A stretch of 41,913 nucleotides of DNA from Mesostigma viride (GCA_009746045.1 RPFO01001075.1:854561-896473); one strand, 5' to 3'; positions 10,862-21,420 are shown, counted from the stretch's first letter. A program made the numbers and translations. Notes: generated by a model from the letters alone, not told the origin.

Positions 10862-12281
10862 ATGTCGAGCAAGCGCAACTCGACGAATCGCAGTTTGGAA
10901 GCTGCAATGAGCCAAGCAAATACGCCTGCAGCCCCGGCTGCAGCTTCGCCTCCCGGCCTCGCAGGCAACGGTGACCCTAGCCAAGCGTTAGTGGTTCACT
11001 CGGCTCCCTCCGCGGCCTCGCCATCGGCATCGCCAGACCCTAAACGCAGCTGCTCATCCTTTCCGTGGACGCGAACCGCGTTTCAAGCCCTACTCCTTCC
11101 ATGCCGACACTTATGACTGGTACAACAACATTTCCCCGGCAACTGCTCTGCAGTGCATTTTCTTCGGGGACTACGCCTCGCTTGTTGAGCTGTGCCTCCA
11201 CCTTCACAGCATCCGCCGCCTCCTGGAATATGACGGCACTGATTTTAAACAGAGCCGCGACCAGCTGCTGACGGGCCTCTACACCCGGCCCGAGCTTCAG
11301 CACATGCTTCTCTGTTCCCTGCTGACGAAGTCTGACGGCGAGATCTGGTGGGCCCCCACCATCTCCGCAGCCACATACCGCTCCATCCTCACGGAAGCCT
11401 TTCAGCAGCACGTGACCGGCCCCCTTGCCGCAGATGTGGCGGCAATGGGCGGCACGCTGGCTGCATGCTGAGCTCCCTCACATTTCCACCACCGTCGCCT
11501 CCACCTCCACCCTCCTCGCCTCCACCTCCACTGCCACCTCCACCTCCACCGCCGACATCAAAGCCCAGCTCCTCGACATCGACCAGCGTCTCCAGGACAC
11601 CGCCATCGTAATCGAATGCCTGCAGAACACCGCCGGCATCACCGCCCAGTCGGTGAAGGATATCGCTGCCCAGCCGGCCTCTGCTGGCCCAAGCGGCGAC
11701 GCCGGCCCCTCCCACCCAGACCTGGGCGGACCTGCTCAAGCACCACGCCACCTCCACCACCTCCACCATCGCGCGGCACAGCTTATTAAAGCAACAAGCC
11801 CTCGACCTCCGCGAGGAGGCCGACCACACCCAGCGCAGCCACAACGTCATAGTCAAGAACTTCGCCCAGCCGGCAGGTGAGGACTCGACGACTCTTCTTA
11901 CGGCATTTTAAAAGCGCGACATTCTTGCCCCCATGCACATTACTGGTGAGCTGCGCATGTCGGCTGTTCGCCTCGGACCCTGTGCGCGGGGTAAGGCTGG
12001 CCCGGCACCCGTGCATGCTCCTCACCTTTAAGTACATGGCGGACAAGCTGTTGTTTCTTAAAAACCGCAAGAAGCTCTCGGGGACTCACTTCACGCTGGA
12101 CGACGACCTGGCCCAGCAACAAGTACGGCGACGCGAGCTATGGCCGACCTACCTCCAGATACGGCAAAGCGCAGGGGGGAAACCGGTATACTGGAGGGGG
12201 GACGTCATCCACGTCGACCACAAGCCCTGGCAGGCACCCCCTGCCACCTCAGTGCTCAACCCCAGTCTACTGGAAATATAG
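10862..12281 (+). pseudogene. Broken L1-ORF1p-like gene of LA copy 1
   Basis: Begins MSSKRNSTNRSLEAA, matching the start of the two better ORF1 genes, then loses frame near 11045. A second open stretch (about 11440-11690) holds the coiled-coil part (KAQLLDIDQRLQDTAI). The C-terminal part (about 12080-12281) keeps TLDDDLAQQQVRRRELWP and KPVYWRGD. The polyC tract that shifts frame in the other two copies is absent here, and the Ser/Thr stretch runs directly into the coiled coil. Several further frameshifts make this copy inactive. Confidence 0.8.
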
Positions 12282-12784
12282 CAGTATAATGTAGATTAGT
12301 AAGGCTTAGCCTACCACGCGGCCCCAGCGCCTGTGCGTGCTCACACTGGCCATGGATGATGCATTTAGAATTTTGCCACGGCCTGCCTATAATGGGACCT
12401 CCCATGGATGTTGCATTGAGAATTTAGCCATGCTATGCCTATGCAGAGAGAGGCTCTCTGCTGGGAAGCCATGCCCTAGCTCTTGTATAGCCATGATGAT
12501 CTTCCTCCCCCATGCCGGGCCGGATCCGGCCCTTAGCTGGGTTGAACCCGAGACAGCATGGTGGTGCATGCCGGTGTCCTTGAGGCACCGGCCTAGAGCA
12601 AGTGTTGCTTATACATTCCACTCTTCCAGGAAGTAGCCCAGAATGTATTAAAAGCCATATGCCCCTTCTCCGGGATATGTGCTACATGTACTCCCAAAGG
12701 AGTTATGTACTAATTAATTAACTAATTAATTAATTGAATAATTAATTAATTAATTAATTAGTCTGTACGCTGATTTGCCCTATG

Positions 12785-13295
12785 TTTCCCACATTATTAG
12801 GGCAGGCGCCTGGGCCTAGCCGGGCACCTGGCCTGCACAGATCAGGTAGACACATCAGATACACTAGCTGGCACCAAGCTCGCCCAGCCTGGGCGATATG
12901 TCCGCACCTGGCGTGCCCCAGGCCGCGCGCGGCAGGGCCGCCACCCGTGGACTTTTCGTGATAGACTCGGCATGGACATGTGCTACACTATCACGTGACG
13001 GGCTCACCCCCGGGCAGCCTCCTGGTTTGTCTGTATAATATGGAGGCAGATGGTACGCAAGGATAGATGCATGGCAAGTAGTGATGAAGGAGACCACCCC
13101 CAAGTCTGTGGGGGCTCCGCGTGTGACCGCGTATGGCATTCATAGCGATTCGGGCCGCGGTGCCCACACCCCTTCAACTAGGACCTACTAGATAGCTTAC
13201 ATGCATAATCCATTCCATCCCATGTTCCCCTCCCACTGAGGACTTATTATGCTCACGTGACGCAGTTACGTGTCTATTAATTAATTAATTAAATT
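12785..13295 (+). mobile_element. 5'-truncated LINE-LC copy with ORF2 C-terminus
   Basis: Begins near CCTGGGCCTAGCCGGGCACC and is about 95% like 32925-33395 by eye. It encodes a decayed reverse-transcriptase C-terminal region (GHLA..TDQVDTSD, then TWRAPGRARQGR). The 3' end has a CACGTGA...TTACGTG hairpin (about 13254-13272) and a (TTAA)n tail (about 13275-13292). Confidence 0.75.
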
Positions 13296-13299
13296 ATGC

Positions 13300-13575
13300 C
13301 TACTATACTATCTCTTGGTTGGACTGCTATGCAGGACAAGAAGAGGTGGAAGACCATTGTCCAGGCTTCAGTATACGCCCGCCCCTGTGGGCAAGCCCCC
13401 TCCGGCCCCAAGTGGAAGGGGGCGCTTTGCTGAGTAGAATAGGTAGAATTTTGTAGATTAGATTAGCTTAGAGTTAGATTTGTTCGGTTTCGCGGCTCTG
13501 CCCACCTCCATCCATCCAGCAAGGGAATATGTGCTACATGATCTCCCAACAGAGTCATGTTATAATTTAATTTTA
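13300..13575 (+). mobile_element. 5'-truncated LINE-LD copy
   Basis: Holds the word CAAGAAGAGGTGGAAGACCA, which at 19260-19290 sits in a basic C-terminal tail of a reading frame. It then runs through the 3' UTR to CAGCAAGG, ATGTGCTACATGATCTCCCAAC and an AT-rich tail. The same end occurs at 21435-21510 (plus) and 13781-13941 (minus). Confidence 0.7.
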
Positions 13576-14088
13576 TAATGGGACCTCCCATGGATGTTGC
13601 ATTAAGAATTTAGACATGCTATGCCTATGCAGAGACGGAGACGCTCTCTGTTAAGAGAAGCCATGCCCTAGCTAGCTCTTGTATAGCCATGATGATCTTC
13701 GCCCCCCATATGACAGGCTCCCCTGCATGGGTTGAGCTTGATAGATCGTGGTGGGGCAGGTGCCTAGCTTGGTGCACCTAAATTAAATTATAACACGCCT
13801 CCGTTGGGAGATCATGTAGCACATATTCCATGACTGGGTGGGTGGAGTGGAGGAAGCCGCGTAATCGAACTATCCTACTAACTCTATAAGCTATCTAGTC
13901 TAGAAAATCCTAACTACACTACTCATCAAAACGCCTCCTCCGCTTGGTGCACCTAGAGCAAGTGTTGTTTACATTCCCACCCTTGCAGGAAGTAGCTTAG
14001 AATGTATTATTAAAAGCCATATGCCCTTTCTCTGGGATATGTGCTACATGTCATACACTCCCAACGGAGTTATGTTCCTAATTAATCA
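13576..14088 (+). mobile_element. LINE-LA 3' UTR copy, split by an LD insertion
   Basis: The LA 3' UTR runs from 13576 to 13780 and resumes at 13942 (GAGCAAGTGTTG...), ending in the CATATGCCC box, the ACTCCCAACGGAGT hairpin (about 14067-14080) and CCTAATTAAT. The break is exactly filled by the minus-strand LD copy. Confidence 0.8.
13781..13941 (-). mobile_element. 161-bp 5'-truncated LINE-LD insertion with 14-bp TSD
   Basis: Flanked by GCTTGGTGCACCTA at 13767-13780 and again at 13942-13955, an exact 14-bp target-site duplication. The tail (AATTTAATT on the minus strand) abuts the left copy, as expected for target-primed reverse transcription. Host sequence is an LA 3' UTR. Confidence 0.9.
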
Positions 14089-14275
14089 TCTGGTGTGGGG
14101 CTCATCATAGGCACACATGTACATGGCTAAATAATGCTAATTCATCAGCTGGTGGGGGGCCCGTACTAGGCGTACAAGTACAAGGCCACGGTGGCTAGCT
14201 AGGCCTTACTATTCTACACTACTACTGCTGTATTCCCCTAAGCTGGGGTGTCTGGAGGTGCTGGGGCCGCTGTTT
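14089..14275 (-). mobile_element. LINE-LA fragment (end of ORF1 and start of 3' UTR)
   Basis: Matches 19720-19895 on the same strand, including the ACTACTACTGCTGTATTCCCC segment that spans the ORF1 stop codon. It is cut at 14275 by an LB-type end. Confidence 0.7.
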
Positions 14276-14600
14276 GTAGATTAATTAGACTCGTGCTCCC
14301 GTTGGGGAGTCACGGAGCATTAACCCCGCGATGGATGGATGGGTGGGTGCAAACAGTCCTACCGGTCTAATCTATCTACATCAGCTACCTACAACATCTA
14401 TCTAAACAACATCACTAGCTACAACATCTACTATCTAAACAACAGCACGCTACCCTAGGGCGCTACCTTAGTTAATTAGACTCGTGCCCCCGTTGGGGAG
14501 TCGTGGAGCATTAACCCCGATGCCAGGATGGGTGGATGGGGACACACAATCCTACCGGTCTAACCTTAGTATCTTCGACATCAAGCCAACTCTATTATTC
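14276..14600 (-). mobile_element. Two LINE-LB-type 3' ends in tandem
   Basis: Near-identical minus-strand 3' ends start at about 14287 and 14476. Each has the GTGCTCC(C)...GGGGAG hairpin region and TTAACCCCG, followed by a CCATCC-rich and TCTAACCT-rich stretch. They form a sub-family that differs from LB at 16312 and 22456 upstream of the hairpin. Confidence 0.65.
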
Positions 14601-14603
14601 TAA

Positions 14604-16311
14604 GCTCAGTCTACCCTATAGGGGTCCTGTCTAGCGCGCTTCCCGCGCGTTTGCAAACGCGGGCGCTTCCCCGCGAGAGGGGGTTCGTTGTCCTCTATGA
14701 CCTGGGCCCACTTGGCCTTGTCCATCATCTTGTTCCAAATCACAGAGAGGCCTAGGCCCCCCATGTCCTCTACAAGCTGTCTTTTAAGGTGCGTGCCTAA
14801 TTGCGGCGTCTAGCATTCCGGGGCCCGGCCCACGTAAGGAGGTGCCGGCCAGGCTGAGCTGGGCGCAGTCCCGCGGGGGGGCCGCGTGATGCATGTGTCT
14901 ACCTGGTTGGTGCGAGCTAATTAAGTGCCCCACTAGCTGCAGGCGCCGCTGCTTTATAATGGTGCTTCATGTGATATATGGCATGCCGAGGTACAGCCGG
15001 GTCCTCATTGTGAACATCATTGGGCAGCGTATCCTACACGAAAAATGGATCGCAGCATGTTGGTGACCGCGCCGTCCAGCTTTCTGGCAAGGTCGGCTGT
15101 GAGGGTCCTCGTCTCGGCCCCGTACGTAAGAACAGGGAGGACCAGGACTTTAAACGGCCTGTTTCTCAATCTTGCCCAAGGGCTTGCGCCACAGGGCCCG
15201 GTATTGGCGTAAAGCGCGCCAGGCGCCGCCGATCGGAGGGAGATACGGTGGTCTATACGTCGGCCTCGCAGCTGGGGAGTAGTAGGCTGCTCAGCAACTT
15301 GACGCGGTCCCGGTACAGGACTCGAGAGCCGTCAAGGAGAAAGAGGTTGGGCGGTGGCTGAGTGAGCCCAATCGCCAGAGCCTCTGTCTTTTTGCTGACC
15401 TCAAGCCCCACTAGCTGCATGCACTGAGGCCTCAATTGCCAGGCAGTCAAGCCACGTCTGCACGTGTGCTCAGTGCCCTCGAAGAGGGTGGTGTCGACGT
15501 CTGCATATATGATGTCCGCCAGCCGAATCTCCGTTTCCGCCCCGCCATGCCAGAAAACGCCGATGTAGATGGCCGCCCCCTTCCAGTACACCGGCTTAAT
15601 TCCCCGCTGCGGTCTGCCGGAGCTGGAGCTAGTAGGTCGGCCATATAGCTCCCGTCGCCGTTGTTGCTGCGCCAGGGTCAAGGCATCGTCCAGGGCAGTG
15701 CATGTAGTGAGTCTTCTCGAGCCGCTTGCGGCGTCTGAGAAACGAAATCTTGTCCGCCGGGTTCTCAAAGATGAGCAGAAGCGCCGGAAGCGCCCCTGCC
15801 TTGCCCCGCGAGCGGGGTGAAGGCGGTGGGCGTCCAGCTTGATCTCACCAATGAGGCCCATGCGGCCAAGGATTTCTCTCTCACACGCCTGTGCATGCAA
15901 GCGTCACGGAATTCTCACCTTCCACCAGGTCGAAGTTCTTGATGATGACGTTAAGGCTGCGCTTGTCGAGCTCGGCCTCCTCGCGGAGGTCGAGCGTCTG
16001 CTGCTTGAGCTGTGCTGCGACGGCGGACTCAGGTGATGGAGGTGGTGTGTTGCTTGAGCATGTCCGCCCATGTATAGGAATGATGGGTGGGAGGAGCATT
16101 GCCAGCCGGGCCAGCGGGGGCTGGATCGGCGGCTATGTCCTTACCCGCCTGGGCGGTGAGGCCTGCGGTGTTTTGCAGGCACTCGATGGCGATGGCTTTG
16201 TCTAGCTTGAGGCGCTGGTCGATGTCGCGGAGCTGGGCGGTGATGGCGTCGGTGGTGGGGGTGGTGCGGCGCCGGGTGGAGGAGGCGAGGAGGGTGGAGG
16301 TGGCGGTGGAG
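14604..16311 (-). pseudogene. Decayed LINE with ORF1 C-terminus fused to reverse transcriptase
   Basis: On the minus strand the first part (16311 to about 15560) is ORF1: ITAQLRDIDQRL, a coiled coil, then LTLAQQQRRREL and KPVYWKGAAIY. It passes without a stop at about 15558 into reverse-transcriptase sequence: EIRLADIIYADVDTTLF (about 15525-15480), LVGLEVSKKTEALAIG, and beyond stops PVLTYGAET...LARKLDGAVTNMLRSIF (about 15130-15030). The C-terminal region ends KWAQVIEDNEPP and a basic tail, with a stop near 14604. The rest of ORF2 (endonuclease, early RT fingers) is missing. The catalytic YADD is YAD-V-D, so the copy is dead. It shows that the ORF1 gene of family LA belongs to an RT-bearing LINE lineage. 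Confidence 0.8.
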
Positions 16312-16439
16312 ATTAATTAATTAATTAATTAAACTCGTGCTCCCGTTGGGGAGTCACGGAGCACCGGAGTGCTTTTAATCCCTGTGTGTGCACTACAGGA
16401 GAAAGGGCAGAGACCCCCAGTCTCCTTCATGCCAAAGAA
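16312..16439 (-). mobile_element. LINE-LB copy, 3' half (split by the CACTA-like element)
   Basis: On the minus strand it runs from GGCATGAAGGAGACTGGGGG through the GTGCTCC...GGGAGCAC hairpin to a (TTAA)n tail at 16312-16331. Its other half lies at 28865 to about 29160. Together the halves are collinear with the unbroken plus-strand LB copy at 22456-22760. Confidence 0.8.
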
Positions 16440-16495
16440 CACTATACTTTTCGTCCGAGGGTGGTAAAAAGCATCCGAGGAGTAAATTACGAGGT
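16440..16495 (+). repeat. Left terminal inverted repeat of CACTA-like element
   Basis: 56 bp starting CACTATAC and ending TTACGAGGT. It differs from the reverse complement of 28809-28864 at one site (A versus C). Confidence 0.85.
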
Positions 16496-16958
16496 CTTAT
16501 CTTACTACCTAGATCCGAGGCGTGAGATCCAACGCCGTAATCATTACTACGTAGGATGATAGGGTAGTAATTTTACTAGCCGTAAGTAAGAGTAACGTTA
16601 CGACTGCACATCTTTGGTAGTACATTACCGACAGAGTAAATTACCGCGACGGGTCTTGGTTGGTAATCTACCACCTGTAGATTAGGTGCCAGTGATCCGA
16701 TGCTGTAAGATACGTTTCAGTAAGCTACTTCGGGGATCTTTGCCTGTACACGGCCAGATGGATAATTATATTGTAATGGAGAAGTGGGAGAACGTGCGTG
16801 TCTATTAGCAAATGCAGCGAAATATAAAAATGTAGTTATCAGCAGGTTATCAGCCTTTTTCGCCTATTCAGCAGTTGTCGTTGTCGGCCGTTGTCATTAA
16901 GCGGCTATAGATTATGTGTGCTGGGGCCGGTGAAAAGACGCTAGCAAAGTTCGTCTGA
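16496..16958. other. Left subterminal region of CACTA-like element
   Basis: Degenerate GTAAATTAC, TACTACCT and GATCCGAGG words recur on both strands, thinning out toward 16760. No gene is seen before the ATG at 16959. Confidence 0.6.
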
Positions 16959-18270
16959 ATGGCGTCCAATAGAGGGGATTTTATTCTTAGTGGATTGTTG
17001 GACGAGGAGAAGGCGAGGTTGCTGGCGGAGAATGCGAAAGAGCAGAGGGAAGCAGCGGAAGCCGTGCGTGGAAGATGAGGTAACGGGATGGAGTGTGGGC
17101 CCTGGCTTCTGGTTATGAAATGATGGCGGTTGCAGGCCAGCCGTGCTCGCTGGTAATGGGTGCGTGGTGTTGAAATCCAAGTTCTGCGCGTATTCTGTTT
17201 TTTGGTCAATGATTGAAGGGATGTCGCCTTGTTTTATTTTTGTGCATCTGCGTCCCGTCGTGACTGCCTCGTCATGGACGCCCAGGGGTAGAAGTTCGAA
17301 CGAGGGAATGATTTTTCAAACGCCTGGATATGTTATGATAGTACGAATAAATGGTAATGGGTAGAGGCGGCCAAAATTTTGTTGGAAGTGTGCCAACGCC
17401 GCACATACGACTTGAACAACCCTAGGTATCTTAGGAAAAGGAAACACGGATACGTCGGAGTGGAGGAAGAGGAAGACGATGACGATGGTGAAGACGGAGA
17501 GGTTTACAATGGAGGCCTTGAGAATGGGGAGACATTGAAGCAGGAGAGCAGGGTAGCGGTGAGTGGCCCGTCATGAATTACATTGTGGTTGCAGTTGTTA
17601 GCGAGGCGTGTTGATTGCTTCTTGCCGCGGGTAATCGCTAGCGTGCATAACCTTCTTTTTTCAACAGGTGTTCTGGTGCATTGACTGCCGCAAAGCAATT
17701 AATGGGACTGATTATGTGCCTATCATGCCGTTTGGGAATCATACATTGCCAACATTTCGTGTTTAGAAGGCGCGCCTTCAGAAGCATATTCAGCACCGCA
17801 CGAGCCAGGTGCTGAAGGCGTGCTTGGAGAGGAAGGGGTATAAAGTGCGCATGACCGCATCGAAGAAGAAGAAGCAGCAGGAATCGGGCAAGACCATGAT
17901 AACCGAGCCAGGATTGGCTTTCGTGCATGCAGTACATGGTGCGGCGCAGGCAGTGAATGCTGCATCGATTGCAGCGGTGCAGCCTGTGGCCATGGCGGTG
18001 CAGGGCGCGGGTCCTGAAGTGTGGGCGTTGGCGAAGCAGATTCACGATGCTGTCATGGCCACGTTGTGAAGCCAAGGAATGGGTGTTGGTTCCAGTCAGG
18101 TGCCTCGCCCGGAGGAAGCTTTTCTGCTGTAAGCAGAGGTGCGGCATCAAGCATTTGCAATCGCCATGAGAGCAGTGGAGATGTCAGCGGCATGAAGCAT
18201 TTGCAATCGCCATGAGAGCAGTGGAGATGTCTGCGGCATTGGGAGATCTGCAGACAATTGCAGGAGGACA
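16959..18270 (+). pseudogene. Decayed multi-exon gene, CxxC...HxxH zinc-finger-like protein
   Basis: I do not recognise the family. A possible first exon at 16959 encodes MASNRGDFILSGLLDEEKAR and a short charged helix. A second (about 17353-17558) encodes LLEVCQRRTYDLNNPRYLRKR and an acidic run EEEEDDDDGED, ending at a GTGAGT donor (17559). A third starts at 17668 after TTTTTTCAACAG, in matching phase, with FWCIDCRKAINGTDY. In the same frame a TAG at 17764-17766 is followed by about 100 more open codons, including KHIQHR, a lysine run and an alanine-rich tail, then TGA at 18067 and TAA near 18128. Protein-like sequence continues after those (AFAIAMRAVEMSAA). The C-x2-C and H-x2-H pair would make one zinc site split by the TAG. 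It may be a transposon gene or a captured host gene. Confidence 0.5.
18138..18236 (+). repeat. 46-bp direct duplication
   Basis: Two adjacent near-identical copies around GCATTTGCAATCGCCATGAG. The unit is not a multiple of three, so it would shift the frame of the decayed gene it lies in. Confidence 0.85.
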
Positions 18271-19009
18271 TTGTGCGGTACGCTTGTAGGGTGTATGCTG
18301 TGTTGTTCCGCTCGCTAATGGACATGTGCCCCTGTAACCTCTTCCAGGCTAGTATCTGCTATCCACCTCTTCAGGCTTGAAAAGTAAATTGCTGTACGGT
18401 TCACAATTGGCATGGCTTGACATGCACGCGTCCTTGACTGTGGTCTGCATGGGTTTGGGGTTTAGCGGTTTACATCAGACTCTGCTGTGTATCTGCTTAA
18501 TCAGCCGACGTGTCACATGGGGACAGCAACGGCGCTGGGATGCAGCCCGGTGTGAATGCGAGTAAGGTACGCGCTGTCATGCATGGCGGATGGGGCGTGG
18601 AAGCCACGACCCACGTTTTTGTGTGTGCACGGGGGGCTAGGGGCAAGTCGTTGTGTTGCTGCCATCCATATGGCCATGGATATGCGGGAAGCTTTCCCTG
18701 TACCCATACTTAATGATGCATGGACTGGTTGTGACAGCCAAGGGTTTAGCTGTCGTGGGTTTGCTGAGTGATCATGGCAGTCTGCTAGGCTGGTGCTAGA
18801 ACAGCCATAGCGCGGTTACTGCTATGTCTTGCCCGTGCTAACTGATGCTGCAGCCATGCGTGGAGCGCGAATCGTCCCGAGAGGAGAAGGAGGAGGCGGG
18901 GCCGGTGCACCCATGGGCAGGGCCGGAGAAGAAGGACGCGGAGCACCCAGTGTGGGAGAAGGAGAAGGCGGGGAAGCACTGAAGCTCCACCCCATGTCAG
19001 GCCTCTAGT
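18271..19009. other. Spacer with a possible terminal exon
   Basis: Mostly featureless. At about 18852-18979 an open stretch after TGATGCTGCAG encodes a Glu/Lys-rich peptide (ESSREEKEEAG...WEKEKAGKH) ending in TGA. It could be a last exon of the decayed gene upstream, but there is no independent support. Confidence 0.25.
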
Positions 19010-19150
19010 ATAGGTGCCAGTTAACTAAACCCATGCACGTGCAGGTTGTAGCTCAGAATGTATTTAAAATCATATGCCCCTTTTCAGGTATATGTGTAAC
19101 AGTGACTCCCAACGGATATATGTTCCTAATTTATTAAATTCTTACTGAAT
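19010..19150 (+). mobile_element. LINE-LA 3' end fragment
   Basis: Has GCTCAGAATGTATTTAAAA, CATATGCCCCTTTTC and a weakened ACTCCCAACGGA hairpin, then CCTAATTTATTAAATT. Only the last 130 bp or so of the element is present. Confidence 0.7.
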
Positions 19151-19171
19151 AATTGTTGTCTTTATGAACCC

Positions 19172-19422
19172 ATGAAGAGCAAAGCCCGGTGGGGAGTACA
19201 TGTAACGCATTACCACGAGAAGGGGTCCCCACACCGCATTTCTTCGCTCTCTGTTCCTATGCAGAACAAGAAGAGGTGGAAGACCAATGTCCCGGCTCAC
19301 ACGCCAGCCCATGTGGGTAAGCCCCCTCCCCCAAAGCGGAAGGGGCGCTTTGGGGAGAAGTGTAGTGAGGATTTTGTAGACTAGATAGCTTAGAGTTAGC
19401 TTATTTCGATGTCGCGGCTTGA
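19172..19422 (+). mobile_element. LINE-LD copy, 5' part (split by LA element)
   Basis: Contains NKKRWKTNVPAHTPAHVGK and PPPPKRKGRFG, a basic C-terminal tail of a LINE reading frame ending at TAG 19382-19384. The LD 3' UTR follows to ATGTCGCGGCTTGA (19409-19422). The remainder is at 21421-21515. Confidence 0.72.
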
Positions 19423-21420
19423 ATTGAATTGAATTGAATTGTAACATAACTCCGTTGGGAGTATATGTAGCACATAGCCCTTGAGAGGGGGCATATGGCC
19501 TATCATACATCCTAAGCTACTTCCTGCAAGGGTGGGGATGTAAAGGACCCTTGCTCTAGGTGCACCAGGGCACGTGCATCCCCATGATCTTCAAGCTATG
19601 CCCAGCGAAGGGGGAGCCTGTCATGGGGGGGAAGATCAGCATAGCTATGCAAAGGCTAAAGCGTGGCTCTCAGCAGAGAGTGACTCCCTGCATGGGCTCA
19701 ACATAACTAAATAAAGCTAGGCATCATCTGGAGTGTGGCGCATCATAGGCACACATGTACATGATTAAATAAAGCGCGTGGCTTAGCTGGGATAGTGCCT
19801 CTAGGAGGCGTACATGTACATGGCCACGGTCTATCTATTCTACACTACTACTGCTGTATTCCCCTAAGCTGGGGCGTCTGGAGTCGCTGGGGCCGCGGGG
19901 GGGGGGTGTCGCCTGCCAGGGCTTGTGGCCGACGTAGATGGCCGCCCCCTTCCAGTACACCGGCTGGCCCGCCTTGGTCTGCCGGAGCTGGAGGTAGATC
20001 GGCCATAGCTCCCGTCGCCGTTGTTGCTGCGCCAGGGTCAGGTCGTCATCAAGGGTGAAGAGAGTCTTCGCGAGCCGCTTGCGGCGTCTGAGAAAAGAAA
20101 TCTTGTCCGCCGGGGTCTTAAAGGTGAGAAGGAGCGGGGGCGGCCCTGCCTTACCCCGCGCGCGGGGAAGGCGGTGGGCGGCCAGCTCGATCTCACCAGT
20201 AAGGCCCATGCGATCAAGGATTTCTCTCTCAAAAGCACGCGCAAGCTTCTCGGAATTCTCACCTTCCTCCATCTTGAGATTCTTGACAATGACGTTAAGG
20301 CTGCGCTTGGCGAGCTCGGCCTCCTCGCGGAGGTCAAGCGTCTGCCGTTGGAGCTGGGCTGCGACGGCGGAGGTGGTGGAGGTGGTGTGTTGCTTAAGCA
20401 TGTCCGCCCAGGTGGTGATGGGAGGAGCATCGCCGACCAGGCCAGCCGGGGCTGGCTTGGCGGCAATGTCCTTCACCGCCTGGGCGGTGAGGCCTGCGGT
20501 GTTCTGCAGAACCTCGATAGCGATGGCGTTATCCTTAAGACGCTGGTCGATGTCGCGGAGCTGGGCGGTGATGGAGTCGGTGGAGGCGGAGGGGGGGGGG
20601 TGGAGGCGAGGAGGGCGGCGGTGGCGGTGGGGATGGTGGGGAGCTCAGCAGCCAGCGTGCGCACATTGGCAGCAATGGGCGACACGTGCTGTGAGAAGGC
20701 GTCGTGGAGGTGGCGGAGGAAGGTGGATTCGGTAACGGGGCAGGGTTGCAAAAGGTCGAAGGCCGAGCGCTGAGTGATGGTAAAGAGAGCTGCGAGCTGA
20801 AGGCGGGGGCGAGGCCAGCCGGCCATATTGGCCGAGGTAGGGGCGTCAGCTGGGCGTTCGGAAAACCGGCCGTCAGCTCCGTTGCGGAAAAGGTGGGTTC
20901 TGGAATGGAACTGCTTGCACAGGGCCAGCAGTGAGGCGTGGGACCCGTAAAACACGAGCTCCAGTAACTTGGAGCAATGAATTTCGAAAAAGGCAAGCCT
21001 GTTGATGTCGAAGGTGGCAAAAAGCCGATCAACGTCAATTTCTCGCTCAGACCAGCCAGGTTCGTCTGAGCGACTGCGCTTGGGATCAGGCGAGGCTGAG
21101 GGCGAGGCAGGAAGCCCGGGAGGGTGCTGGGCGACTACCAGTGCGTGACTAGTGTCACTGCCGCCTGCCGGACCTGATGGCGAAGCTGCAGCCGGAGCTG
21201 CAGACGTATTTTCATTGCCGAGCGCAGCCGTCAGGCTGCGTTGCGTCGATGGGCGTTTGCTCATCGTATATTGCGTAATAGCGTCGGAAAATTATATCAG
21301 CATGTGCGTCTTAGAAAGACGAAGCGATTGTGATATTCACGACTAAATTCGGTGCTCAAACGTGAAAGTTATGAGCTCCGCCGTCAGCCATGGCTACCTC
21401 GTGGCTCGTGGCCCGTTTGT
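19423..21420 (-). mobile_element. Full-length ORF1-only LA element with 14-bp TSD, copy 2
   Basis: A 1998-bp unit flanked by ATGTCGCGGCTTGA at 19409-19422 and 21421-21434. On the minus strand it has the short GAGCCAC head, a 5' UTR of about 140 bp, ORF1 (21264-19835), a 3' UTR of about 400 bp, the ACTCCCAACGGAGT hairpin near 19446-19459, and a (CAATT)n tail. It interrupts an LD copy whose two parts rejoin exactly. There is no reverse transcriptase, so movement must have used a partner's enzyme. Confidence 0.9.
19835..21264 (-). CDS. L1-ORF1p-like RNA-binding protein, with a frame change at a C10 tract
   Basis: Frame 1 (21264 to 20473) starts MSKRPSTQRSLTAALG at an ATG after the 5' UTR. It has an Ala/Ser/Pro-rich N-terminus, PDPKRSRSDEP (a likely basic nuclear signal) and a domain of about 130 residues of unknown type. 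The coding sense then moves to another frame at C10 (20591-20600, plus-strand G). This second frame is open to 19835 and encodes a heptad-rich coiled coil (LRDIDQRLKDNAIAIEVLQN, then LDLREEAELAKR). Next come an L1-ORF1p-like RRM (LNVIVKNL...LLTFKTPADKISFLRRRKRL) and a C-terminal domain with AQQQRRRELWP and PVYWKGAAIY. L1 ORF1p is a trimeric RNA chaperone; here that role is inferred. A C8 or C11 tract would restore one frame. Confidence 0.75.

Larger units (their letters stand above)
10608..12760 (+). mobile_element. Decayed ORF1-only (half-LINE) LA element, copy 1
   Basis: It has the same order as the two better copies: a 7-bp tandem repeat at the head (10608-10730), a 5' UTR that starts at the CATGGCTGACGGCGG word, ORF1 from ATG 10862, a 3' UTR with the CATATGCCCC box, a hairpin near 12690, and an ATTAATTAA tail (about 12711-12760). 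No reverse transcriptase follows ORF1. No target-site duplication was established. Confidence 0.82.

Noticed and set aside
17668-18270. Variant genetic code with TAG as glutamine
   Set aside because: The intact carboxypeptidase ends in TAG, and the same decayed frame also has TGA and TAA.
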